From positions 310,001 through 374,000 of the forward strand of contig NZ_JACJVI010000001.1 in NCBI RefSeq assembly GCF_014237835.1: a stretch of 64,000 nucleotides of DNA. The letters run 5' to 3'. Source of the DNA: Rhizobium sp. AQ_MP. GTDB lineage: Bacteria > Pseudomonadota > Alphaproteobacteria > Rhizobiales > Rhizobiaceae. Below the pieces are notes generated by a model, which was not told the origin of the DNA, did no database searches, and worked only from the letters and a program-made list of their open reading frames with translations. The stretch's first letter is position 1. Every line of letters begins with the position of its first letter. Both the position numbers and the translations under genes were made by a program. Below are positions 34,427 through 42,597 of this stretch, piece by piece.

Positions 34427-35629
34427 ATGGCCGAAGCTACGCCGCTCTACCAGACCTACAATCGGGCGCCGCTGCGTTTCGAGCGAGGCGAGGGCGTCTG
34501 GCTCGTAACCGAGAGCGGCGATCGCTATCTCGATTTTGCCGCAGGCGTTGCCGTCACCTCCGTCGGCCATGGCCATCCCCATGTGGTCGGTGCCTTGAAG
34601 GATCAGGCTGACAAGGTCTGGCACCTCTCGAACCTCTATGAAGTGCCGGGCCAGGAAGTGCTGGCAAAGCGTCTGACCGACGTGACCTTTGCCGATCGCG
34701 TCTTCTTCACCAATTCCGGTGCAGAAGCCCTGGAATGTGCGATCAAGACCGCCCGTCGCTATCACTTTGCCAAGGGGCATCCGGAGAAGTTCCACATCAT
34801 CACGATGGAAGGCGCCTTCCATGGCCGCACCATCGCGACGATCGCCGCCGGCGGCCAGGAGAAGTATCTCGAAGGCTTTGGCCCCAAGGCGCCCGGCTTC
34901 GACCAGGTCCCCTTCGGAGACCTTGACGCGGTAAAGGCGGCGATTTCGGATGCGACGGCTGCGATCCTGGTCGAGCCGGTGCAAGGGGAGGGCGGTATTC
35001 GACCCATCCCGGTCGAGATGCTGAAGGCATTGCGCGCCATTTGTGACGAGCATGGCCTGCTGCTCATCCTCGACGAAGTCCAGTGCGGCGTGGGCCGTAC
35101 AGGCAAGCTTTTCGCCCATGAATGGGCTGGCATCACGCCTGACCTGATGGCAGTCGCAAAGGGCATCGGCGGCGGTTTCCCGCTTGGCGCCTGCCTCGCA
35201 ACCGAGGAAGCTGCCTATGGCATGAAGCCGGGTACCCATGGCTCCACCTATGGCGGCAATCCCCTTGCCATGGCGGTCGGCAATGCCGTGCTCGATGTCG
35301 TGCTGGCCGATGGCTTCCTGGATAACGTGCGTGACACCGCTCTCGTCTTCCGCCAGGGCCTCGCTTCGCTGAAGGACCGATATCCCGATGTGATCGAGGA
35401 TATCAGGGGCGAGGGCCTGATGCTCGGCATCAAGGCCAAGATCCCGAACACCGAACTCTTGATGGCGATGCGCGACGAGCACCTGCTTGGCGTTCCCGCC
35501 GGCGACAATGTCATCCGTCTCTTACCGCCGCTGACCGTGACGGCAGAAGAGGCCCGTGATGGTCTCGCCCGTATCGAACACGCCGCGGAGCATATCCGCG
35601 CCAAGGCCGCAGTCGCAGCGTCTGCCTAA
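34427..35629 (+). CDS. argD: Acetylornithine aminotransferase
   Basis: The product has 400 residues, a class III PLP aminotransferase. Visible are [45 protein letters not shown] and the PLP-Lys in [13 protein letters not shown]. It makes N-acetylornithine in arginine synthesis. ATG 34427 is preferred, since AAGGA (34411-34415) is too close for the GTG at 34418. It forms an operon with argF, 14 bases downstream. Confidence 0.94.
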   Translation: MAEATPLYQTYNRAPLRFERGEGVWLVTESGDRYLDFAAGVAVTSVGHGHPHVVGALKDQADKVWHLSNLYEVPGQEVLAKRLTDVTFADRVFFTNSGAEALECAIKTARRYHFAKGHPEKFHIITMEGAFHGRTIATIAAGGQEKYLEGFGPKAPGFDQVPFGDLDAVKAAISDATAAILVEPVQGEGGIRPIPVEMLKALRAICDEHGLLLILDEVQCGVGRTGKLFAHEWAGITPDLMAVAKGIGGGFPLGACLATEEAAYGMKPGTHGSTYGGNPLAMAVGNAVLDVVLADGFLDNVRDTALVFRQGLASLKDRYPDVIEDIRGEGLMLGIKAKIPNTELLMAMRDEHLLGVPAGDNVIRLLPPLTVTAEEARDGLARIEHAAEHIRAKAAVAASA

Positions 35630-35643
35630 TACAGGACCCATTC

Positions 35644-36561
35644 ATGGCATCTCCGAAGCATTTTCTCGATCTCTCCGCAGTCACGGCAGAGGACCTGCGC
35701 GGCATTCTCGAAGACGCGAAGTCCCGCAAGCAGGCGACGAAGGCCGGCACCGCCGACAAGCCGCTGGCCGGCAAGATGCTGGCAATGATATTCGAAAAGC
35801 CCTCCACTCGGACGCGCGTTTCCTTTGATGTCGGCATGCGCCAGCTCGGCGGCGAAACTCTGTTCCTATCGGGAACCGAGATGCAGCTCGGCCGTGCGGA
35901 AACCATCGGTGATACGGCGAAGGTTCTGTCACGCTACGTCGATGCGATCATGATCCGCACCACTGACCACGCCCGCCTGCTGGAAATGGCAGAGCATGCG
36001 ACGGTGCCGGTGATCAATGCGCTGACGGATATGACGCATCCCTGCCAGATCATGGCCGACATCATGACGATCGAGGAGCATCGCGGCTCCGTCGCCGGCA
36101 AGACTCTTGCCTGGACCGGCGACGGCAACAATGTTCTGCATTCCCTGGTCGAGGGAGCGGCCCGCTTCGGCTACCGCATGAACATGGCCGTGCCGCTCGG
36201 CTCCGAGCCGGACGACAAGATCCTCAACTGGGCGCGCAACAATGGCGGTGAGATCATGCTCTGCCATGATGCCGATCGGGCAGTTGCTGGCGCTGACGCG
36301 GTGATCACCGATACCTGGGTCTCGATGAACCAGGAGCACAAGGCACGGGGCCACAACGTCTTCCAGCCCTTCCAGGTCAATGCCGAGCTGATGAAAAAGG
36401 CCAAGGATGAGGCGCTGTTCCTGCATTGCCTGCCGGCCCATCGCGGTGAAGAAGTCACCGACGAGGTGATTGATGGCGCGCAGTCGGTGGTCTTTGACGA
36501 GGCGGAGAACCGTCTGCACGCGCAGAAGTCGATCCTTGCCTGGTGCCTCGGCGCCATCTGA
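35644..36561 (+). CDS. argF: Ornithine carbamoyltransferase
   Basis: The product has 305 residues. Carbamoyl-phosphate motif [15 protein letters not shown], ornithine/CP residues THPCQIMAD, and [11 protein letters not shown] with the catalytic Cys are present. It converts ornithine and carbamoyl phosphate to citrulline, the step after ArgD's product is deacetylated. It is in an operon with argD. Confidence 0.96.
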   Translation: MASPKHFLDLSAVTAEDLRGILEDAKSRKQATKAGTADKPLAGKMLAMIFEKPSTRTRVSFDVGMRQLGGETLFLSGTEMQLGRAETIGDTAKVLSRYVDAIMIRTTDHARLLEMAEHATVPVINALTDMTHPCQIMADIMTIEEHRGSVAGKTLAWTGDGNNVLHSLVEGAARFGYRMNMAVPLGSEPDDKILNWARNNGGEIMLCHDADRAVAGADAVITDTWVSMNQEHKARGHNVFQPFQVNAELMKKAKDEALFLHCLPAHRGEEVTDEVIDGAQSVVFDEAENRLHAQKSILAWCLGAI

Positions 36562-36590
36562 GATCGGATTTTGGGCCGCCTGTCGGGCGA

Positions 36591-36619
36591 CTTGACGTTT
36601 TGCGCAGGTGATCCCATCT
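36591..36619 (+). promoter_or_regulatory. RpoH (heat-shock sigma)-type promoter before hslO
   Basis: CTTGAC at 36591 and CCCATCT at 36613-36619 match the sigma32 pattern (CTTGA then CCCATNT) at a proper spacing of 16 bases. It lies 65 bases before the start of the redox/heat chaperone gene hslO, a typical member of the heat-shock regulon. Confidence 0.65.
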
Positions 36620-36683
36620 GTGCCCTTTCTGATCGGGCCGCTCGGGCCCAGCATATGGCGCTTTATGTGCCGGGAGTACATTC

Positions 36684-37673
36684 ATGTCGACGAGACAAGT
36701 AGAACTCGGCGAATTCGGTTTCGCCGGCGATGATCGCGTGGTTCCTTTCCAGGTGGAGGGCCTCGACGTCCGCGGCCGTGCCGTGCAGCTCGGACCGCTG
36801 ATCAACACCATCCTCGAACGCCACGCCTATCCGGCGCCTGTGGCGCGGCTTCTGGCAGAAGCCATTGTATTGACCGTGCTGATCGGCACCTCGCTGAAGT
36901 TCGAAGGCAAGTTCACCGTTCAGACCAAGGGCAACGGCCCCGTCGACCTGCTTGTCGCCGACTTCGCCACGCCGGAAAACGTGCGCGCCTATGCCCGCTT
37001 CGATGAGCAGGCGGTGACTGACGCCGTCACCGCTGGCCGTGCCTCGCCGGAAGAGCTTCTGGGCGAGGGCGTGCTTGCCTTCACCATCGACCAGGGCTCC
37101 TTCATGCAGCCCTATCAGGGCATCGTACCGCTCGACGGGACCTCGCTCGAAGACATCGCCGGTGTCTACTTCCGCCAGTCGGAACAGATCCCGACGCGTG
37201 TGCGTCTCGGGGCTGCCGAGCTCTTCGACCGCGATGCCGAGGGCAAGCCGCGCCGCACCTGGCGCGCCGGTGGCCTGATCGCCCAGTTCCTGCCTGATGC
37301 TCCGGAGCGCATGCGCCAACCGGATCTGCACGGCGGCGATGGCGACGACCGCGATGCCGACCTGCATGGGGACGACGCCTGGGAAGAGGCCCGTATGCTG
37401 GTCGACACGATCGATGCCGACGAGCTCACGGATCCGCAGGTGGGGATCGAGCGTCTACTGTTCCGTCTCTTCCACGAACGCGGTGTGCGCGCCTATGATC
37501 CGCAGGCGGTCTACGATCGCTGCAGCTGCTCCCGCGAACGGCTCAAGGGTGTCCTTCAGGGCTTCTCCGCTGAAGAAATCGAGGCCAGTTCGGAAGACGG
37601 CAAGATCACTGTGACCTGTGAGTTCTGCTCGACAAGTTATGATTTCGAGCCTGGCGAGCTGACACCGGCTTGA
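36684..37673 (+). CDS. hslO: Hsp33 redox-regulated chaperone
   Basis: The product has 329 residues. The N-terminal substrate-binding domain includes LIGTSLKFEGKFTVQTKGNGPVDLLVADF. The C-terminal zinc-binding redox switch has CSC in YDRCSCSRERL and CEFC in VTCEFCSTSY, all four cysteines intact. Oxidation releases zinc and activates holdase activity in the cytoplasm. The ATG follows GGGAG. An RpoH-type promoter precedes it and a terminator follows. Confidence 0.95.
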   Translation: MSTRQVELGEFGFAGDDRVVPFQVEGLDVRGRAVQLGPLINTILERHAYPAPVARLLAEAIVLTVLIGTSLKFEGKFTVQTKGNGPVDLLVADFATPENVRAYARFDEQAVTDAVTAGRASPEELLGEGVLAFTIDQGSFMQPYQGIVPLDGTSLEDIAGVYFRQSEQIPTRVRLGAAELFDRDAEGKPRRTWRAGGLIAQFLPDAPERMRQPDLHGGDGDDRDADLHGDDAWEEARMLVDTIDADELTDPQVGIERLLFRLFHERGVRAYDPQAVYDRCSCSRERLKGVLQGFSAEEIEASSEDGKITVTCEFCSTSYDFEPGELTPA

Positions 37674-37687
37674 AACACTGAAGGTGA

Positions 37688-37716
37688 GAAAGGCCAGAGC
37701 GATCCGGCCTTTTCTT
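37688..37716 (+). terminator. Terminator after hslO
   Basis: A 7-bp stem AAAGGCC/GGCCTTT with a 10-base loop, then TTTCTTG, starting about 15 bases after the stop. Confidence 0.7.
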
Positions 37717-37758
37717 GTGGTAAAGCACAGAGGGCGCCGATGAGCCTCACGCTTCCAA

Positions 37759-38691
37759 TCAGGCCGGGCGACCGCTGATCACCTGCTCGACGGCAATCTC
37801 GGCCATGGCCAGGATTGCTTCGCGCGAGGTGGCGGCGGCAATGAAGCGGCCATTGTGACAGAAGCTTGCGCCCTTCACGCCGCAGACGGCCTCCAGATCG
37901 CCGTTGCTCAGGCCCGCCCAGGCTGCGGGCAGATCCGCGCGCTGCTCGAAACTGTCTTCAGTCTTGCGGATTCCGGTGATGCACCAATCCTTGTCTCGCG
38001 GATGCACGACGAAGAGCAGGTGGTCGGCGCCTGCCTTGATGATTGCCGGACGAAATGGCATGCCCATCGGCAGTTCCAGAACATGGCCGGCACCCGTTGC
38101 GGCGATCGCGTCGAGAACCATGGCTTCCGCCCGAAGCTTCGCCGCCCGCTGCCGGATGGCGGCCTCCACGACGGCGCGAGCGATTGTGAGGGCCGCATTA
38201 AAGCCGCGGTCGTCCGCTCCCGGCGCCTTGTCGTCAAACACGGGTTTCAGCGTCTCAAGCAGGCTCGGCAGGGTGAGATCCGCAAGCGGTCCTGCAGTCG
38301 CCGGGCTCAAGGCACCGTTGTCCATGAGATCGACCGGCAGCACGAACTTCTGGTCGAAACTCTCATGGATCACCTCTACGTGGTCCGCCGGAACATCTGT
38401 GGCTGTGAGGTACGCCCGCCCATAGTGCTTCCAGACGAGGCCGAACGAGCTGTAGGGCTGACCGTCGTCGCGCAGCGGTGCGCCGCGCTGATGGTGATCG
38501 AAGATCTGGGCCGCCGCGTCATAGGCACCACCCACGTCGTAAATGATGCGATCCGTTGCCGGCGTGATCCAGTCCGGCGCACGGCTACGCACGATCTGGG
38601 CCTCCGGATAAAGCCGCGTGAGGATGACGCTCGACAACAGTTCGTCGGCATGGAAGCCGCCACTATGGGTGACGAGATGGGTAATGCTCAT
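37759..38691 (-). CDS. MYG1-family (UPF0160) putative phosphoesterase
   Basis: The product has 310 residues. The metal-binding motifs GGFHADELLSS near the N-terminus and IFDHHQRGAP are those of the MYG1/DHH-related family, found from bacteria to the human MYG1 exonuclease. The C-terminal GDLEAVCGVKGASFCHNGRFIAAATSREA is also family-typical. It is probably a 3'-5' RNA exonuclease or phosphodiesterase. Its role in bacteria is not settled. It stands alone between hslO and apaG. Confidence 0.87.
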   Translation of the reverse strand: MSITHLVTHSGGFHADELLSSVILTRLYPEAQIVRSRAPDWITPATDRIIYDVGGAYDAAAQIFDHHQRGAPLRDDGQPYSSFGLVWKHYGRAYLTATDVPADHVEVIHESFDQKFVLPVDLMDNGALSPATAGPLADLTLPSLLETLKPVFDDKAPGADDRGFNAALTIARAVVEAAIRQRAAKLRAEAMVLDAIAATGAGHVLELPMGMPFRPAIIKAGADHLLFVVHPRDKDWCITGIRKTEDSFEQRADLPAAWAGLSNGDLEAVCGVKGASFCHNGRFIAAATSREAILAMAEIAVEQVISGRPA

Positions 38692-38771
38692 GCCAAAAAA
38701 CGACCTCTGGACGGCGTCGGGATCAATACCTTCAGATAGCCTCTGGTGCCGGTCAACTCAACTGCCATTTG

Positions 38772-39164
38772 TCAATTGAGGGTGCGGACCATGCCTGGGC
38801 TGTCAAGGGAGAATGCGGGGATCTCGACGTCGAAGCTCTCGCCGTCATCGGTTTCCATCCGGTAGGTGCCATACATCATGCCGGACGGCGTATCGAGGGG
38901 GCAGCCGGAGGAGTATTCATAGGTATCGCCGGGATCGAGCCGTGGCTGTTCGCCAACGACGCCCGGACCGCTGACTTCATCGACCTGACCGTTCTGATCC
39001 GTGATATGCCAGTACCGATGGGTCAGACGCACGGCCTTGGCCGAGTGGTTGGAGATGACGATCCGATAGCCCCAGACATATCGGCTGTCATCGGGGTCAG
39101 ACTGTTCCTCGAGATAGTAAGGTTCGACTTGAACCTCTATGTCGCGTGTCAGCGCGCGATACAT
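38772..39164 (-). CDS. apaG: ApaG protein
   Basis: The product has 130 residues from ATG 39164 ([17 protein letters not shown]), the usual ApaG length; the frame runs further upstream but the extra residues are atypical. The fibronectin-like ApaG core shows [28 protein letters not shown] and [15 protein letters not shown]. ApaG relatives are linked to ion efflux and Ap4A phenotypes; the molecular role is unclear. It lies downstream of metZ on the same strand. Confidence 0.92.
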   Translation of the reverse strand: MYRALTRDIEVQVEPYYLEEQSDPDDSRYVWGYRIVISNHSAKAVRLTHRYWHITDQNGQVDEVSGPGVVGEQPRLDPGDTYEYSSGCPLDTPSGMMYGTYRMETDDGESFDVEIPAFSLDSPGMVRTLN

Positions 39165-39294
39165 GCCTTGACCCTGAAAGCTTGCTTTGATGCCGATAGA
39201 AATGGCGTTCATTGTGGCGGCAGCAAGAGCGACACACAAACACCATGGCTTTTCAAGGGATAACGACGCTACTGTTTACGTCAAGGTCAATTGC

Positions 39295-39330
39295 TCAGCC
39301 GCGGCGCCTCCCGCGGCTGAAATGTTTTTT
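39295..39330 (+). terminator. Orphan plus-strand terminator between apaG and metZ
   Basis: A 10-bp perfect stem (TCAGCCGCGG at 39295-39304 and complement at 39311-39320), a 6-base loop, then AATGTTTTTTT. Both neighbours are on the minus strand, and the minus-strand side has no T-run. It points to an unannotated plus-strand transcript, or a hairpin that only weakly ends metZ. Confidence 0.7.
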
Positions 39331-39353
39331 TGGTGAACGCTGAAGGTCGTCTC

Positions 39354-40532
39354 TCAGAGACCCTTGAGCGCCTGAGCGAAGTCTTCGAGCAAGTCCTGGG
39401 TGTCTTCGATGCCGCAGGAGAGGCGCACCGTTCCGCCGGAGATGCCGAGTTCGGCGCGTGCGTCGTCGGTCAGGTTCTTGTGCGTCGTGGTTGCCGGGTG
39501 CGTGATCAGGCTCTTTGCATCGCCAAGATTGTTGGAGATCTTGATGATCTGCATCGCGTTCTGCAGCTTGAAGGCTGCTTCCTTGCCGCCCTTGAGCTCG
39601 AAGCAGACCAGCGTCGAGCCGCCGGTCATCTGTTTGGCGATGATATCGGCCTGCGGATGGTCCTTGCGCCCCGGATAGATGACCTTGGACACGGCGCTCT
39701 GATCCGCCAGAAAATCGGCGATCGCCGCCGCGCTCGCCGTCTGCTGCTTGACGCGCAGTGGAAGCGTCTCGATGCCCTTCAGAAGCGTCCAGGCGTTGAA
39801 CGGCGACATGGCGGGGCCGGTGTGGCGAAAATAGTCGTGCAGGTTCTCGTTGATCCATTCCTTCGACGAGAGCACCACGCCACCGAGGCAGCGGCCCTGG
39901 CCATCGATGTGCTTGGTCGCCGAGTAGACGACGACATGCGCGCCGAGCTCCAGCGGCTTCTGGAAGAGGGGCGTTGCAAAGACATTGTCGACGATCAGCT
40001 TGGCGCCGATCTGGTTGGCAAGCCTGGCCACACCGGCAACGTCGATCACTTCGAGCGTCGGGTTGGTCGGGCTTTCGAGGAACATCACCTTGGTGTTCGG
40101 GCGGATCGCAGCTTCCCAGTTGGCGAGATCACGTCCGTCGACCAGCGTGCATTCCACACCATAGCGGGGTGCAAGGGTCTCGACGACATAACGGCAGGAG
40201 CCGAACAGCGCGCGCGCCGCGACGATGTGGTCGCCAGCCTTCACCTGGCAAAGCACGGCCGCAGCAACGGCGGCCATGCCGGACGCCATGGCACGGGCGT
40301 CCTCCGCGCCCTCCAGCATGCACATGCGGCGCTCGAACATGTCGTTGGTAGGGCTGCCGTAGCGGGCGTAGATATAGCCCTCGCTCTCCCCCTTGAAGCG
40401 AGCTTCCGCCGCTTCAGAACTTTCATAGACGAAGCCCTGGGTGAGGAAGATCGCTTCCGACGTCTCGCCATAGGGAGAGCGCAGCGTGCCGCCATGGACG
40501 AGTTGGGTGGCCGGGCGCCAGTTCTTGCTCAT
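39354..40532 (-). CDS. metZ: O-succinylhomoserine sulfhydrylase
   Basis: The product has 392 residues, a Cys/Met-metabolism PLP enzyme. The N-terminus is KNWRPATQLVHGGTLRSPYGETSEAIFLTQGF, MASGMAAVAAAVL is the substrate region, and the PLP-Lys is in SATKHIDGQGR. It makes homocysteine from O-succinylhomoserine and sulfide. Start 40532 follows AAGG. Expression is controlled by the SAM-II riboswitch and terminator just upstream. Confidence 0.94.
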   Translation of the reverse strand: MSKNWRPATQLVHGGTLRSPYGETSEAIFLTQGFVYESSEAAEARFKGESEGYIYARYGSPTNDMFERRMCMLEGAEDARAMASGMAAVAAAVLCQVKAGDHIVAARALFGSCRYVVETLAPRYGVECTLVDGRDLANWEAAIRPNTKVMFLESPTNPTLEVIDVAGVARLANQIGAKLIVDNVFATPLFQKPLELGAHVVVYSATKHIDGQGRCLGGVVLSSKEWINENLHDYFRHTGPAMSPFNAWTLLKGIETLPLRVKQQTASAAAIADFLADQSAVSKVIYPGRKDHPQADIIAKQMTGGSTLVCFELKGGKEAAFKLQNAMQIIKISNNLGDAKSLITHPATTTHKNLTDDARAELGISGGTVRLSCGIEDTQDLLEDFAQALKGL

Positions 40533-40551
40533 GCACGTGCCTTTCGAACAC

Positions 40552-40583
40552 AAAAAAACCGGTCGCGAGAACGGACCGGTTTT
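40552..40583 (-). terminator. Attenuator terminator between SAM-II aptamer and metZ
   Basis: On the minus strand, AAAACCGGTC and GACCGGTTTT form a 10-bp stem with a 9-base loop, running into seven T. It lies 20 bases before the metZ start, so it must be conditional. The 5' arm's CCGGTC can pair instead with GACCGG (40589-40594) right after the aptamer, giving a plausible antiterminator. Confidence 0.88.
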
Positions 40584-40594
40584 GCTACCCGGTC

Positions 40595-40650
40595 TATTTA
40601 GCCACTTGTTTAACGTGGCTGCAAGCCGACCGGCCAAATCACCACGGGAT
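40595..40650 (-). ncRNA. SAM-II riboswitch (metA motif)
   Basis: The minus strand carries the conserved aptamer elements in order: CGTGGTGATTTGG, then GCTTGCAGCCACGTTAAA, then GTGGCTAAAT. Helix P1 pairs CGTGG (40642-40646) with CCACG (40614-40618). The GATTT loop and GCTAAA tail form the SAM-binding pseudoknot in known members. The motif is known upstream of metA, metX and metZ in alphaproteobacteria. SAM binding should lower metZ expression. Confidence 0.93.
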
Positions 40651-40729
40651 AAGGCTGCAATTACGCCTTTGCAGGCCTTGCGTCAATTGGTGGGCTTTGG
40701 TTTTGTCGAGCCCAAACAGGATTGAGATC

Positions 40730-41827
40730 ATGACCTTGAAACCCGGGATATTGTCCGATCGCGCGATCGGAGCCTTGTTCGGTCAGGGCCAGCTGAAAAG
40801 CGAGGCCATGCTCGACAAGGACCAGATCCAGCCGGCGAGCCTCGACCTGCGTCTGGGCGGCAAGGCGATGCGGGTGCGCGCAAGCTTCATGCCGGGTCGC
40901 AACAGCACCGTCGCCGACAAGCTTGAGAAGCTCACGCTGCACGAGATTGATCTGGAGCAGGGGGCGGTTCTCGAAACCGGCTGCGTCTACATCGTGCCGC
41001 TGATGGAGAGCCTGGACCTGCCCGCCGCGATCTCGGCTTCCGCAAATCCGAAAAGCTCGACGGGCCGGTTGGATATCTTCACCCGCGTCATGGTCGACTA
41101 CGCCCAGGAATTCGACAAGGTGCCGGCCGGCTACAAGGGCCAGCTCTATCTGGAAATCTCACCGCGCACCTTCCCGATTATCGTGCGACGCGGCTCACGC
41201 CTGTCGCAGATCCGCTTCCGCGTTGGTCATGCTTTGCTCGCCGAGACGGAGTTGCTCGACCTGCACAAGGCTGAAACCCTTGTCGCCAGCGACATGCCGA
41301 ACGTCTCCGGGGGCGGGATCGCGCTCTCGATCGACCTCAACGGTTCGGGACCTGATGGCTTGATCGGCTATCGCGGAAAGCACCATACATCCGTCATAGA
41401 CGTCGACCGCAAGGGCGCCCACGATGTGCTCGATTTCTGGGAGCCGCTCCACAGTCGCGGGAGGGGCGAACTGATCCTCGATCCGGATGAATTCTACATT
41501 CTCGTCTCGAACGAAGCGGTCCATGTTCCGCCTCTCTATGCTGCCGAGATGACACCTTACGACCCGCTGGTGGGCGAGTTCCGTGTGCATTATGCAGGCT
41601 TCTTCGATCCGGGTTTCGGCCATGCCGCCGCTGGTGGCTCGGGAAGCCGGGCGGTGCTGGAAGTCCGCAGCCACGAGGTCCCCTTCATTCTGGAGCACGG
41701 CCAGGTCATCGGTCGCCTCGTATACGAGCACATGCAGGAACGCCCGGAAGGACTTTACGGCAGGGGCCTGGGGTCGAACTACCAGGCACAGGGGCTGAAG
41801 CTCTCCAAGCACTTCCGCCTGCCATGA
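40730..41827 (+). CDS. dcd: dCTP deaminase, double-length alphaproteobacterial type
   Basis: The product has 365 residues, about twice the 190-residue E. coli enzyme, with two tandem dUTPase-fold halves. The first half has IQPASLDLRLGG and SANPKSSTGRLDIFTRVM; the second has the RGELILDPDEFYIL and GHAAAGGSGSRAVLEVRSHEVPF motifs. It supplies dUTP for dTMP synthesis. Start 40730 gives MTLKPGILSD, with GATTGAGATC before the ATG. It is divergent from metZ. Confidence 0.9.
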   Translation: MTLKPGILSDRAIGALFGQGQLKSEAMLDKDQIQPASLDLRLGGKAMRVRASFMPGRNSTVADKLEKLTLHEIDLEQGAVLETGCVYIVPLMESLDLPAAISASANPKSSTGRLDIFTRVMVDYAQEFDKVPAGYKGQLYLEISPRTFPIIVRRGSRLSQIRFRVGHALLAETELLDLHKAETLVASDMPNVSGGGIALSIDLNGSGPDGLIGYRGKHHTSVIDVDRKGAHDVLDFWEPLHSRGRGELILDPDEFYILVSNEAVHVPPLYAAEMTPYDPLVGEFRVHYAGFFDPGFGHAAAGGSGSRAVLEVRSHEVPFILEHGQVIGRLVYEHMQERPEGLYGRGLGSNYQAQGLKLSKHFRLP

Positions 41828-41900
41828 CGACCAAGGCACCTGCAAAGCCGTCTGCCGGTGCTTGACACCAGCTGCGAACTGTTGGATTCCTCTGACCGTC

Positions 41901-41974
41901 GCGGGTGTAGCTCAATGGTAGAGCAGCAGCTTCCCAAGCTGAATACGAGGGTTCGATTCCCTTCACCCGCTCCA
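41901..41974 (+). tRNA. tRNA-Gly (anticodon CCC)
   Basis: The gene has 74 bases with encoded CCA. The acceptor GCGGGTG pairs with CACCCGC. The D arm contains AGCTCAATGGTAGAGC and the T arm GGTTCGATTCC. The anticodon stem CAGC/GCTG holds loop TTCCCAA, giving CCC, which reads GGG. Confidence 0.96.
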
Positions 41975-41983
41975 GTTTTCCAG

Positions 41984-42535
41984 CTACTCCCCTGCAAACC
42001 GCGCGAACGCTGCGAGCAGGTCCGCCAGCCGCTTGGCCGTGGCTTCATCCGTCAGCTTGCCGTCCCCGTCGAACAGCGTGTGTGCCCGCGAGACCATCAG
42101 GCGCTTCTCCGAAAACGTCCGGCAGCCGAGCGTGTGAAGGACGGACAGCCAGGCGTTCTGGCTGAGCAGCGTACCGAAATTGCCGGGTGAGGCCCCTACC
42201 AGTGCAAAGGCCTTGCCGCCAAAGACTTTGGCGGTGTCGGAGGAGGGGCGAGACATCCAGTCGATGGCGTTCTTGAAGACGCCGGGAATGCCGTTGTTGT
42301 ATTCTGGAGTGAACAGGATCACGCCATCGGCCGCGATGATCTTTTCCTTGAGCGCCGTGACAGCGGCTGGAATGCCTTCAGCCTCTTCTAGATCGCCGTC
42401 ATAGAGCGGAATGCCCTGAATTCCGGCCGTCTCCAGGCGGTAGCCTTCCGCCGGCAGTTGCGCTGCTGCCCTCAACAAGGCGGTGTTGAGCGAGTTCTTC
42501 CGCAGGCTTCCCGAAATACCGAGCAGTGTCACCAT
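41984..42535 (-). CDS. NADPH-dependent FMN reductase family protein
   Basis: The product has 183 residues with a flavodoxin-like fold. The FMN-phosphate loop GISGSLRKNSLNTALL and the signature TPEYNNGIPGVFKNAIDWMSRP are those of the azoreductase/chromate reductase-type NADPH-FMN reductases. It is probably a soluble quinone or FMN reductase. The substrate is not determined. It stands alone between tRNA-Gly and the glycosyltransferase gene. Confidence 0.9.
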   Translation of the reverse strand: MVTLLGISGSLRKNSLNTALLRAAAQLPAEGYRLETAGIQGIPLYDGDLEEAEGIPAAVTALKEKIIAADGVILFTPEYNNGIPGVFKNAIDWMSRPSSDTAKVFGGKAFALVGASPGNFGTLLSQNAWLSVLHTLGCRTFSEKRLMVSRAHTLFDGDGKLTDEATAKRLADLLAAFARFAGE

Positions 42536-42597
42536 AAACGTCGTCTCCCGGATGGATCGTATCGCTCAACACTAGGTGCCCGATTGGTCGAGAGCAA

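Noticed and set aside
39165..39239. N-terminal extension of apaG
   Set aside because: The frame is open but the extra residues are not ApaG-like, and the standard 130-residue protein starts at 39164.
39274..39290. A further TTTACGTCAAGG-like site upstream of apaG
   Set aside because: It matches only one half of the fadD-type operator, and neither apaG nor metZ fits the fatty acid theme, so it is not listed as a site.
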